From the NCBI GenBank assembly GCA_951812925.1, contig OX638370.1, positions 92,456,897-92,520,896 on the forward strand: 64,000 bases of DNA, written 5' to 3'. The notes under the pieces are model-generated. The model worked only from the letters and a program-made list of their open reading frames with translations, was not told the DNA's origin and did no database searches. The stretch comes from Calliopum simillimum. Taxonomy: Eukaryota; Arthropoda; Insecta; Diptera; Lauxaniidae. This document shows, in pieces, positions 25,007 to 35,663 of this stretch. Position 1 is the first letter of the stretch, and each line of letters begins with the position of its first letter. The position numbers and the translations under genes are program-made.

Positions 25007-25420
25007 TTTTGAGGGAAATGTGAAGTTGTATCACACTAACAATAAAGAGTGTAATTAATTTTTGCTAATTACATCGGATAGCCATAAACTTCCTCAAACA
25101 ATTTTACCTTCCAAATTTTCTAATTTGATCTTTACTTTCCGAGCTTTAATCCACTGAAGAAGTGGTATCTAAATTCTATACAAAGTACTAAATTATAGGG
25201 ATTATCGTGAATAAATATTCCTGGGGAATATTTCTCAGACTGCGGTTCACTCGCTATATTTTTATGAATTTGAAAGAATTTTTCTTCGATAAATGATTAT
25301 AAATCGAAAAATAATGACGCGATTGAAAAAGTGCAAAGGTAAATTTCATTAAAGAAGATTATGGCTATGAATTACACTGTTTACTGTTAGTGTGGTGTAA
25401 CTTCAAATGTGCCTCAAAGC
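25007..25420. mobile_element. MITE with about 50-bp inverted repeats
   Basis: The left arm TTTTGAGGGAAATGTGAAGT...CACACTAACAATAAAGAGTGTAA is mirrored at the right by TTACACTGTTTACTGTTAGTG...ACTTCAAATGTGCCTCAAA. Inside, 25198-25265 resembles one end of the GGGGGTTATCG MITE family (ATTATCGTGAATAAATATTC, CTCAGACTGC), suggesting nesting. Confidence 0.65.
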
Positions 25421-25509
25421 TGCAATTTTTGCACTTTCAAGCAAAGATATCTTGAGAACTAGAGTAAATTCGGCGAATCTGTTTTTATTTTCATATTCTG
25501 TAGACCATG

Positions 25510-25660
25510 ATTAAGTAAGGCATTTCACTTCGTAAAAATAAACGCACCTCAGAATTATCAAAAACGAAAATTTTTGGTTAAAAAATATGTTTTTTCTAAA
25601 ACCCAATATTTCTGAGGCCCGTTTATTTTTGCCAAGTAAAATGCCAAACTTTACTTAATT
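25510..25660. mobile_element. 151-bp hairpin MITE
   Basis: The left arm ATTAAGTAAGGCATTTCACT...AAAAATAAACGCACCTCAGAA pairs with the right arm TTCTGAGGCCCGTTTATTTTT...ATGCCAAACTTTACTTAAT. Non-coding. Confidence 0.65.
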
Positions 25661-25824
25661 ATTATTATTATTATTTAATTATTTTAATTATTATTAATTA
25701 ATTGTTTTAATATTTTGACTTAAAGCCAGGTAAAATTAAATACAAATTTTTCAATATTAACAACAACAAAATACACGGTCACACAGAGCTGATAAGAGGA
25801 TACAGCACAAAAAGAAAGACAACT

Positions 25825-26880
25825 AGTAAGGGTGTTAGCTTTGACCTGGCCAAACATTAAATACCCTACACCAAGGGTGTCAGCGTAGAACAAAAGTGAG
25901 CCAATTTTGGCTCGCCTGCAACAAAAAAAGAAGATTTCAATATTTTGCAAATTTCGCAGAAGTACAAAGTGATATATTGTTGTTGTTGTAAAGGAGCCAC
26001 CAAAAAAACAAAAAAAAATATATTTCGTGATTGTTGTCCTTCTGGGAATTTTAAGTTGTTGTAAAAGCAAAAATTTTACGCTGGCTGCACTTGGCTCAGT
26101 CATTTTAAAACGCTGACACCCTTGCCCTACACAGCAGTATTTTGAAAATTTTGCTTATATGGGAGGTGCCACGCCCTCTTGTCCGAATTCACCCAGTTTT
26201 TTCATAGAGTTTGAATTTATAGTTCTTAGTATTTCAGTGAAATTTGGTTGGATTATCTCCAAAAAATGTTTTCAGTATAGCGTTTTGAAACTTTTGCTTA
26301 TATGGGAGGTGCCACGCCCTCTTGTTCGATTTTATCCAGTTTTTGCTTAAAGCTTGTATTTATAATTCTTAGCCTGAGGAAAATTTTGTTCGATTATCTC
26401 AAAAAAAGCTTTCAGTATAGCGTTTTGAAGCTTTTGCTTATATGAGAGGTGCCACGCCCTCTTGTCCGAATTCGCCCAGTTTTTTCTCAAAGCTTGCGCT
26501 TACAATTCGTAGTATTTATGTGTATTTTGGTTGCATTATCGTGAAAAATACTCCTAAAGTTGCATTTTGAATATATTTTTTGTATGGGCGGTTGGCGTGT
26601 CCGTTGACCGATTTCGCTCATTTTCAATCCCCCGAGCTAACTTTGACGACGGAGGCTGTGCACCAAATTTCATTGAATTATCTTGCTTAGTTTTACCAAA
26701 AAATTTATTTCCACATACAGCCAGCCAGCTACCCAGCCATACAGACGGACATGGCTATATCTACTCAGGAGGTGACGCTGATCAAGAATATTTATACTTT
26801 TCTATATCTGCCACGCCTCCTTCTCTGCGTTGCCAACGGAAAAACATAGTGAATATACCCTGGGTGCAGGGTATAAAAAT
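25825..26880 (+). mobile_element. Dispersed repeat family D, copy 3
   Basis: Begins AAGGGTGTTAGCTTTGACC and CCAAACATTAAATACCC and is then interrupted at 25872-26124. It resumes with three tandem units of about 140 bp (GGTGCCACGCCCTCTTGT at about 26165, 26308 and 26448), the TCCGTTGACCGATTTCGCTC segment, the ATACAGACGGACATGGCTAT segment, and the terminal hairpin CCCTGGGTGCAGGGTATA. ORFs within are repeat-derived. Confidence 0.8.
25872..26124. mobile_element. hAT-type MITE, 253 bp, 8-bp target duplication
   Basis: Perfect 15-bp inverted repeats CAAGGGTGTCAGCGT lie at both ends, flanked by the exact direct repeat CCCTACAC (25864-25871 and 26125-26132). Eight-base duplications with CA(A)GGG termini are characteristic of the hAT superfamily. 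The host repeat is uninterrupted at the equivalent place in the copy at 16585. A long minus-strand ORF that crosses it is incidental. Confidence 0.9.
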
Positions 26881-27926
26881 GTTTTTTTGTTTTCTTTTCG
26901 TTTTACATTTGTCACTGTACCAGGGATGATAAATGAGCTTATCTATTTTGTACCCAATAGTAAAAAAGTACTAAAACTGCTCAAAAAGTACCGAAATTAT
27001 TTAATTCATTTGTAGTTAAATTTTGACCATTGGGCGATTCTAGTTCATATAATTGTGTGAAGGAACATATCAAGTACACATGATGTCATTGGGCGCCACG
27101 GCCTGACATGAATGCTTCCACAAAAAAAGCAACAATACAGGTCTTCCGTGATCGCTCATAATATAAAAGAACAACAACATATTTCGGTGCTGAATGTCAT
27201 TGATGTCTAATCTACCATAGAAATCCAAAAGGATATACATACTTAGTATGTTTATCCAAGATGATATACCAACCCAGAGGTACTTAAGTATTTAGTATTT
27301 TCATAAAATATATTCAGAATTATATTGTCTGAAAAAAGTTTACAAAAAATGAAACAATGAAGGCCTTATATGATCGCTTTTAATATGAAAAGACAGAAGC
27401 AGGCATGCTGCCTCCTCTTCTTTCATTGGGCGCCAAGGCCTGTTACGAAAAAGGCAGAAATGCAGGCCTTCTACGATCACTTCTAATATGAAAGCAACAC
27501 AGAATGTTTGGAGGATCTGTGGTAAAGCAAGTGTCAAGCTTGACTGGAAGACATCGGAGCATGTTTAAAAGATCTTATCAGCAGGCATCGTGCATTCTCC
27601 GACTGGGTATATATTTTGGTTAGTAGTATACTTCAATATAACAAAATATATGAACTTGGTGCGTAAAATTAATTTTGCGCAATTTTTCTGCCACCTAAAT
27701 TGACGCAAGTTTATACAGATTTTCTTTAAAGTGTATTCTAGTTACTCATAAATATTCGTTCATTTATTTTTTCCTTTTAATTTTATTTTATATACTATAT
27801 AGTAGGGTATGTTTTATATTGACATTCAAGACATTTGGTATGAATTTCATTTCATGGCGCTTGTATAGAACATTTTATATTTTTTGCTTCGAATGTTGTT
27901 GATTTTTGCTTTTTTTTTGCTTTTAA
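26881..27926. repeat. Region with three copies of a short GC-richer motif
   Basis: CATTGGGCGCCACGGCCTGA (27089), CATTGGGCGCCAAGGCCTGT (27424) and related AGGCCTT-TATGATCGCTTTTAATATGAAA segments (27120-27170, 27361-27390, 27461-27495) are similar to each other. No coding frame is shared among the copies. The rest is AT-rich without features. Confidence 0.5.
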
Positions 27927-28616
27927 GGGGTCTGAACACTGTAAATGTTTTAATTTCAGGTGGTTTTTATTTTATTAATTAAGAAAAATTGGCTTGACAT
28001 ATAAATATAAAACTTGTATGTATTAATCGAAGTTAGTACTACATGAAAACATTTTATATTGATACAATTTGTCTCTTCTAAAACTTTAAACGCCGTTTTT
28101 ACGAAACCACTTTTTTAACCGCGTTGACAGCATAACTTGAAGAGTTTTTGTCCGATCGACTTGATCCCAACTGCATTTTGTCTTTATGACGTAAAGGTTT
28201 TTTTTTTCCTTTATTTACTCTTTTTTTATGAACTTTTATTTAGAGAAAATTTCATGAAATTTTTTTTTAATCGGTAGTAATTTTTTTGTAAATTGATGTT
28301 TTCAAAATCCCCTGCGTCAAGCTATAGTCATTTAAGTATATGTGCTTTAAAAATATTTTTGGTTTTTTTGCTTTTAGACGCTCCGTTTTGCTGCAATGCT
28401 GTCAACGCCACTGGCATTAAATTTATAGGCGCGTCATGTTTGACGGAGGACTGTGGCCAAACTCGATACATAAAAAAAAAATATCAAATTTTTTCATGTA
28501 GTACTTACTTCAATTAATACATAAACAACGTTTTATATTTATATTTCAAGCTAATTTTTCTTAATTAATAAAATAAAAAGCACCTGAAATTAAAGCGTTT
28601 ACAGTGTTCAAACCCC
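27927..28616. mobile_element. Long-TIR element flanked by TTAA
   Basis: Inverted arms of about 150 bp begin GGGGTCTGAACACTGTAAAT at the left and, reversed, GGGGTTTGAACACTGTAAAC at the right. They share TTTAATTTCAGGTG and TTTATTTTATTAATTAAG. Each end abuts TTAA (27923-27926 and 28617-28620), the duplication expected of piggyBac-type transposition. The 225-bp ORF inside (28293) has no recognisable domain. Confidence 0.75.
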
Positions 28617-28620
28617 TTAA

Positions 28621-29326
28621 TTTGATATTTATTTTTATAAACTTTGCGTTTCATTCATTTCCTTGGCGTATTCACAAGATACGACGCTTTCAGACATACA
28701 TATGTACTTGGCTAAATACATACATATGTATTAATCGAACTCACACTCTCGTGATAGTGAATTTCTGTAGCGATGGCTGCAGTGTTGCCTCTAATGTAGT
28801 TAGATGCTTGGTATTTTTGCAATATTTATAATATAAACATAACGGCGTGTGTTTTCGTGAACATCACGCGTATTGTTTATTTTGGTTAGGAAATTTATGT
28901 GAAGGAAAAACAAAAAAAAAAAAAAAAAAAAATTAAAATTTAAAAAACTGCGGTACATATTCATGAGCTATTAATATGCTAGACATAGAATTTGTTTTAC
29001 ATTTATTTTGTTTTTTTTTTTTAATTTTTTTATTTTTTAATTTTTTTATTTTTTAACTTGTAACTTACGATATCTAACATACTAATTAAAATTGCAACAT
29101 TGGAATTTTGTATAGTATTTTTTTTTTTTTGTTTATAAAGCATTTATTATTGTGTAAAGGTCTTGCATCATCACAGATAAGTTTTGCTTCAAGTTGCGTT
29201 ATATGTAAAATAAAATGTTAATGCTAATTGTTTGAAAACTATATTTTACGCCATATCTTTAACAATTAATGCTTTCGTATTTTCTTCTTTTGGTTTTTGC
29301 ATTTTACTTTTATAATTGTGAGCGTT
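28621..29326. other. No gene recognised
   Basis: AT-rich with long A and T runs (about 28912-28932). Confidence 0.5.
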
Positions 29327-29507
29327 CGCAGGAAAACATACTTTAACTTCACAAACTCAAAAACCGTTTTTTTAACATTTACTAAATAAACATACTATTT
29401 TGAGTAAAATGAAACTTCGATCACTGGAAAATTCCAAAAATTGTCTGACTTTTGAAATCGTAAAATGAAAAACTCAAGATATCGGAGTTCAAAGTTTGCC
29501 AATTATC

Positions 29508-31163
29508 AGACTTGGGGGTAATGCACTAAATTTTTTAGTTCATTGAGCTTTTCACTAATATTTAATGAATATTTTGATAGTGAAACTTTTTCCACTACCA
29601 CTAAATCTAATTAGAGATAGTGAAAATTTTCTCCATTAAATTTAGTGATAGTGGAAATTTTTTCACTATAAAAAAATTCATTTGATGGTAATGAAAAATT
29701 TTTCACTATCTAACAATTCATTAAATGATAGTGGAAAGTTTTTCACTATCATTAAAATTTAATGAAAATATCCAATAAAAATTGCACTAAATTTAGTGAT
29801 AATGAAAATTTGTTTCATTGAATTTAATGAAACATTAGTGGAAATTTTCATTAAAGTTTCATGAAATTCAATGAAACAAAATTTTTCTATCACTAAATTT
29901 AATGAAGCTTCTAATGAAACTTCTAACGAAAATTTTCATTAAAGTTTCATTAAATTCAATGAAACAAAATTTTACTATCACTAAATTTAATGAAGCTTCT
30001 AATGAAACTTCTAAAGAAAATTTTCATTAAAGTTTCATTAAGTTTAATGAAACAAAATTTTACTATCACTAAATTTAATGAAGCTTCTAATGAAACTTCT
30101 AACGAAAATTTTCATTAAAGTTTCATTAAATTCAATGAAACAAAATTTTACTATCACTAAAATTAATGAAGCTTTTAATAAAACTTTTAATAGAATTTTT
30201 CATTAAAATCCAAGATGTTCGTTTACTCCAAGGTTTTGCAAGTTTTTAGCCGAAAAGCTCTCGTTTGAGCATAAAACGTACATGAATGAGAGCTTTTCGG
30301 ATAAAAACGCAAAATCTTCGAGTAAACGAACATACTGATTAAATTAAATTTATTGAAAGAGTTAGAATGAGTGGGAATATTGAAGGAGATTCATTAAAGT
30401 CAAACGCAAACACGACTTTTAGTTTTTGAAGTTCTTCAGACCCAAATAATTTCTGCCCTTTGTCAACTAAATGCTTAAAACAGCTTTCGTAAGCTTTTTT
30501 AAGTACTAGTAGGATTAATGTTCACGCAATCGTCTCGTACAAGAACTTGAAGGAAAAATTTAAAGATATCAAAATATTTTGACCTAGCACGGCATATTTT
30601 GTCTTAATTGAATTGAAATTTCCAATAAAAAAATCACTGAAGTTATTGAAAGTGAACATTTATTCATTGAATTTAATGAAACATTAATGAAGATTTTCAT
30701 TAAACTTTCATTAAATTTAGTGATAGTGAAAATTTGTTTCATTAGATTTAATGAAACATTAATGAAAATTTCCATTAAAGTTTCATTAAATTTAATGAAA
30801 GTGAAAATGTTTCATTAAATTTATTGCAACATTTATTGAAAATTTTCATTAAAGTTTCATTAAATTCAATGGAACAAATTTTCACTTTCAATAGATTTAG
30901 TGATAATGGAAAATTTGCCATTACCACTAAATCAATTTTTTGATAGTGAATGAATTTTCACTATCACTAAATTTAGTGGAAATATTATTTAAAACTTTTA
31001 ACTAAATTTAGTGATAATGAAAATCTTTTTCATTACCACTTAATGAATTTTTTGATAGTGAAGGATTTTGCACTAACACTAAATAAATTCCTTGATAGTG
31101 AATATTTTTTCACTAGCACTAAATTTAGTGAAAAATAAAATCTAATGCAAAACCCCCAAGTCT
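29508..31163. mobile_element. Foldback-like element, 1656 bp, AT-rich internal repeats
   Basis: The ends AGACTTGGGGGT...ACCCCCAAGTCT are flanked by the direct repeat GCCAATTATC (29498-29507 and 31164-31173). The interior consists almost entirely of short TTTAATGAAA / CACTAAATTTAGTG modules in both orientations. It includes four tandem units of about 88 bp, anchored on GAAGCTT (29904, 29991, 30080, 30168). No credible coding sequence. A 10-bp duplication fits a MULE/FB-like transposon. The uninterrupted paralogue at about 34972 is an empty site. Confidence 0.85.
30215..30333. mobile_element. 119-bp hairpin nested in the foldback-like element
   Basis: The arms ATGTTCGTTTACTCCAAGGT and, reversed, ATGTTCGTTTACTCGAAGAT continue into GCCGAAAAGCTCTC against GAGAGCTTTTCGG. 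It differs in composition from the surrounding TTTAATGAAA modules and looks like a separate insertion. Confidence 0.6.
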
Positions 31164-31380
31164 GCCAATTATCAATTTTTATAGGTTAGAGGTTAGGTAA
31201 GACCGCTTTCATTGGTATTTGTAATTTGATAATTGTCTTCAAGTTAATTGTAAAATGTTCAGAACATGGCTAAGAACTAAATTCCATCTTAAACTGAAAA
31301 CTGGTAAAATTTATCCTATCTCTTATTTTTAGTTTTACTCCTAAATTTTGTCAGTGAAGATAAGGTGTGTTTTCCTGCGG

Positions 31381-32099
31381 ACGGTCACAATGAATATCAA
31401 CATTTAACCATACATTTTGCTTGTGATCTCATAAATCATCTGATGAATATCGCTTGTTTCGTTTAAACAGCAAAATTCGAATTTCGCTTGCCTCAGCTGC
31501 GTATAATTTCTATTTTAATGTCTTAGCGCGTTGTTTTTCTTCTGGAAGAATTATGAAGAATTTTTTTTCTTTTGCCATTTAATTGAAATTAATTAGTAGA
31601 GGTTGCGCCTGTCTGTCAGCGATCTTGCCAGTGGCATTGTTGCATGTTACAACTTTGGAATGTTTTCTTTAGCTGTTGACTGCTGTAGTTACGTAATATG
31701 GAACTGTATTGAAAATTTTAATTATTCTTTTGAAAAATGCATTGCCTAGAGTGGCGTGTCTTTTGGGGTTTTTGTTTTGTAATGGGCAGTTCATAGAAAC
31801 ATATACATATGTATGTCAAAGAAACAAATAATCAAAATGGAAAAAATATCTCTTTTGGCTGATCATTTTTGAGCTGAGGCTGAGGTCTTTTTAAAAAAGC
31901 CCTGAAATTTTTGGAGACAGAAAAATAAAAGTCATAACACACTTATTAATAAAATTTTTGTTTTGTTGTGTATAAATCAGAGCCAAACATTTTTATTCAT
32001 CATTATTTGTGGATCGCTCGGAGATTGCGATTTATATTAGTTGACCTCAATATAAATCAAAGCATTCTTAATTGATATGAACTTTTACTTGGTTCAGAC
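31381..32099. other. No gene recognised
   Basis: AT-rich; no coding segment or repeat boundary seen. Confidence 0.45.
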
Positions 32100-32190
32100 A
32101 CAAAGTGAATAAGGTGAAACAGCTCTTTAAGCAGACTTCCAACATTTTATTGCGAAATATTGCGGTAAGGGTAGGTACTTCGAGTCCTAG
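32100..32190 (+). pseudogene. Fragment of the Tc1/mariner-type transposase seen at 35436
   Basis: CTCTTTAAGCAGACTTCCAA, TTATTGCGAAATATTGCGGT and AGGGTAGGTACTTCGAG align with 35525-35602, the helix-turn-helix-coding part of the relic at 35226. Only about 90 bp remains. Confidence 0.55.
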
Positions 32191-32204
32191 TAGCTTGCAT
32201 TTAC

Positions 32205-32305
32205 TATTCTTTATTTCTGAGTGAAATTTGGTTGGATTACCACAAAAAACGCTTTCAGTAGTTATAGCATTTTGAAACTTTTGCTTATATGGCAGGTGCC
32301 GATAT
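32205..32305 (+). repeat. Fragment of dispersed repeat D
   Basis: TCTGAGTGAAATTTGGTTGG, the AAAAAACGCTTTCAGTA segment and TTTTGCTTATATGGCAGGTG match one internal tandem unit of family D. Confidence 0.65.
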
Positions 32306-32937
32306 CACCCTCAGTAATGAACATGTTTACTCGCGCTCGTATTCATCCAAAAACAAAATAACATTCAATTCTGTTTATTTTGATATGTGCACCATATAAT
32401 TCGATCAGATACACACCGCTCTGCTGTTTCTCGAAATATATCGTCGTCAAAATTATCTACTGTTCAGGAGGTGAAGACGAAATTTGTTGGAAAGAAAAAA
32501 TTCATGTTCTAACGAAAGTTTTATTTGTTTTTTTTTTTGTCTTGAAGAGTTTAAGACTAAATAGAAAAAAAAAAAAAAAACGATGGACCGCAAATAGCAA
32601 AAAACCGTAAAAATTTGAGACATGTATATTGTTTCAAACGTTCTACCTCCCTTTTTTTCATGCTCACATTATAAACTTAAAAGGGCATATATTTAGCTTA
32701 AATCGCTAATAACCTTCATTTTGCCGTATTGTGACTTACCGACGTAATAGAATTATGCAAAAAAAGTCGTTTACATTCCCAATTTTTTTAAAAACCCTGC
32801 ACACAAGTAGTTATTTATAGAAACTGCAGCTCAACGAACTAGTTACCGCGGAGTTTTTCGCACGTCTGAATTAAATGTTCGTACTATATTTGAGTGCTAC
32901 GAAAGCTACAAGTATTATAAAAAGGGATGGGGTGCCA

Positions 32938-33298
32938 TATCATCTGGGGGTGCCATATCACCTGCGAGTGCCATATCACCTGGTGGTACCATATCTTTCC
33001 GGCTTACCCCCTCGGTAAATAGAAAATCTTAAAGTTATTATTACAAATGAGATTGTACGTCTAAATGAGATATGTCAAACTTCCCTTATCGATAACTTCC
33101 CCATAAATTATACAATATTATTCAAATTTTGTTCAACGATACGTTATGATGTTCTAACTCAATTTTTCGTTTTTGCCACAGAATTTATGAATGCAGTATT
33201 GAAATTGAATGGGGTGCCATATCATCTGGGGGTGTCATATTAGCTGGGGCAGCCATATTATCTGGGGGTGCCATATCACCTGGAGGTGCCATATACCT
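32938..33298 (+). repeat. Two clusters of a GGGGTGCCATATCACCT minisatellite
   Basis: Units of about 17-18 bp (GGGGTGCCATATCATCTG and variants such as GAGTGCCATATCACCTG) occur four times at 32938-33000 and five times at 33210-33298. Both clusters start with the same GGGGTGCCATATCATCTGGG. The roughly 210 bp between them is unrelated AT-rich DNA. Confidence 0.8.
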
Positions 33299-34782
33299 AT
33301 GCAGTGATACTGAGAAGTTTTAAAAAGCACGACTTTAACGAATGTTTAAAAAAATGATCCACCAATTTGAGAAATTGATTCAAAATAATAGAAATTGTGT
33401 AGGACAATAGAATATTATGAATGTTGTATAATTCTATCATAAACTAAAATTGTAGTTGTCTTGTTTCATCTTCTTCAAACCAACTGAATAAATATTTTCT
33501 CAAATAAAATTTTGTTAGGTTTCAACTATAGCCTATACTTAAATGGGGTTTTTTTTTTTTTTAAATATTCATCCGGTGTTTTGACAAAACTATTTTTCAT
33601 TTTGATAAACCCTATGTCATTTATAAAATCTTGCTCTTTGATGGATTAATAATCATAAAAATTGAATTATGATAAATACATTTTAGACAACACACGCGTT
33701 ATTAATCTGCCGCCAACATTCTCATAAATTTCAATAAAACTGTTTCAATTTTTCAAAATTTTCAAAAAGTTTTTAAATTTTTTATTTTGGAAAATATCTT
33801 GAAAAAAAGGAAACGTAAATATAAGTGATAAAGTAAGATTTTGCACATGTGGCCACCATTAACCCCGAATAATGGCGGCACAGCATGTTGCCGCGACGCC
33901 AATTCTAAACGAAGAAAATGATATTTGAAAAACAACAGCAAAAACTTAAAAAAATATTATACATACGTACATAAAAGAAAAACCAAAATAGTTAAGATAA
34001 CAAATAATTAAAAAAAATAAAAACAAAAACAAACATGTATCTTCCTAGAGCTTGTGGTCATATGGCACCCACATTAAGTTGTTGAGTGCAGGAGTGGGCA
34101 AGCGCGGTGAAAAACCAGAAAAACAATAACAAACAATTTCAATTAAGAGGAAAAACAAATAGGTAGTTTTTTGTTAAGGAAATTCATAAGTTGGTATGGA
34201 TTTTACAGAGTACTGATTGTGGGCGTTTATTATTGATTTTTTGGAGCTTGTTGTGTACTTTATTTTCTTTTGTTTAGATGAAACTGTGTTGGTGTATCTT
34301 TGATTTGGCATATATGATGTATACTAAGCCTGTTGCTCATACATTTTTTTTATTTTGTTGCTCATAAATTTTTTTTATTTTGAGTGCACAATATCAGTGT
34401 AATAACAGTTAAAATGTTCCTCTTTACGACCACAGGGACAACAGAGTCCTTATGTGATTATTACCATTTATCAATATACGCAACATACACGTAAATAATG
34501 GTTTGATAAATGTATAGAACAACAATTTATTTATCTGGCAAATTCGTTTGTAAAAATATATGAATTCCACCAAACCAACTGTCACTTTAAAACGACTATA
34601 GGCACATATATGTTCTACTTATGGTGTTACCAGGCAAAATATAAATTAAATATATTCTTACAAACTGAAAAATGTCAAAATTACTAATATGTACATAAAT
34701 TTTCTTCATTTCTGGCTTGGGACACAAATGTCCCATATTGCTCTTCAGTAGTTTTGTTTCCTATCGATTCACCATCAACACA
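33299..34782. other. No gene recognised
   Basis: AT-rich, with one GC-richer patch near 33870-33905. No supported ORF, exon or repeat end. Confidence 0.45.
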
Positions 34783-35184
34783 CCACAGGAAAAAGGAGCT
34801 TATCTTTACAAAATCAAAACCTGTTTTTTTTTACATTTTCTAAATTATTTTGAATAAAATGAAACTTTTATCACTGGAAAATTCCAAAAATTTACTGAGT
34901 TATGACATTTTGAACAGACGTAAAATGAAAAACTCAAGTTTGTAGATATTGAATTTCAAAGTTTCTCAATTATCAATTTTTACAGGGTAGAGGTTTGGTA
35001 AGACTGCTTTTATTGGTATTTGAAATTTGATAATCGACCTCAAATCAGCTGTAAAATGTTCAATACATGTCTAAGCACTGAATTACACCTTAAACTTAAA
35101 AACGAATAAAATTTACCCTATCTCTGATTTTTAAGTTCTCCTGTTAAAATTTTTCCAGTAAAGATAAGGTCCCTTTCCTTGTGG
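34783..35184. mobile_element. MITE family B, copy 2 (uninterrupted)
   Basis: The left end CCACAGGAAAAAGGAGCTTA and the right end (reversed) CCACAAGGAAAGGGACCTTA continue into TCTTTAC. It aligns with both halves of copy 1 (29327-29507 and 31174-31380), for example ATCACTGGAAAATTCCAAAA and CTCAATTATCAATTTTTACA. Confidence 0.8.
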
Positions 35185-35225
35185 AGGATCATTTTCCTTT
35201 TATTTTTTTTTGTTTCTTAAGAGTA

Positions 35226-35663
35226 TGATGTACCTGATTATGATGTTGGTCTAAATATGGGTGCTATTTTTCTATATAACATAGTTTAAAAAAAATATAT
35301 AACACTTGGTGACAACACTTCAAATGAAAAAGATGTATAGCTATCAAGAAAAATTGTGTCCACTTACTTGGAAAAATCAGAATTAAAATATTCAGCGATA
35401 GCTTAAAGAACAAATTCATCGAAAAGCACTGTCCAATGGGTTATTTTGAATCACAGAAAGAGTCCACTTACCGTACAAAAAAGGGCTTAAGTAGAAAATC
35501 TAATTTAAAATCACAGCTGGTAAAAAAGGTAAAGCAACTTCTTAAGCAGAACATCAACACTTCTTTGCGAGATATTACTGTAAAGGCAGGTGCCTCGAAA
35601 TCTATGATCCAAAAAATAAAGAAGAAATGTAATAGCATAGACGACAGCGTTAATATGTATTAA
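35226..35663 (+). pseudogene. Tc1/mariner-type transposase, N-terminal fragment
   Basis: The 5' part (35226-35345) matches the reverse complement of 11590-11460. The ORF at 35436-35660 encodes a basic segment with LKSQLVKKVKQLLKQ and a helix-turn-helix-like INTSLRDITVKAGASKSMIQ, as found at the N-terminus of Tc1/mariner transposases. The catalytic domain is missing. Together with 10680-11600 it gives two non-overlapping protein parts of one family. Confidence 0.6.

Larger units (their letters stand above)
29327..31380. mobile_element. MITE family B, copy 1, split by a larger element
   Basis: The left end CGCAGGAAAACATACTTTAA and the right end (reversed) CCGCAGGAAAACACACCTTA form the inverted repeat. 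With the 29508-31163 insertion and its duplication removed, the copy is about 390 bp and aligns throughout with the uninterrupted copy at 34783-35184. Confidence 0.75.

Noticed and set aside
25720..26103. 127-residue minus-strand ORF
   Set aside because: It lies mostly inside the hAT MITE and has no domain; it is a chance frame.
28293..28517. 74-residue ORF with a hydrophobic stretch resembling a signal peptide
   Set aside because: It lies inside the TTAA-flanked long-TIR element and its frame runs into the inverted arm; no support for expression.
29529..31130. Regular short repeats suggesting a CRISPR array or centromeric satellite
   Set aside because: There are no uniform repeats with unique spacers. 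Flanking 10-bp duplications and terminal repeats show a transposon, and the genome is that of an insect.
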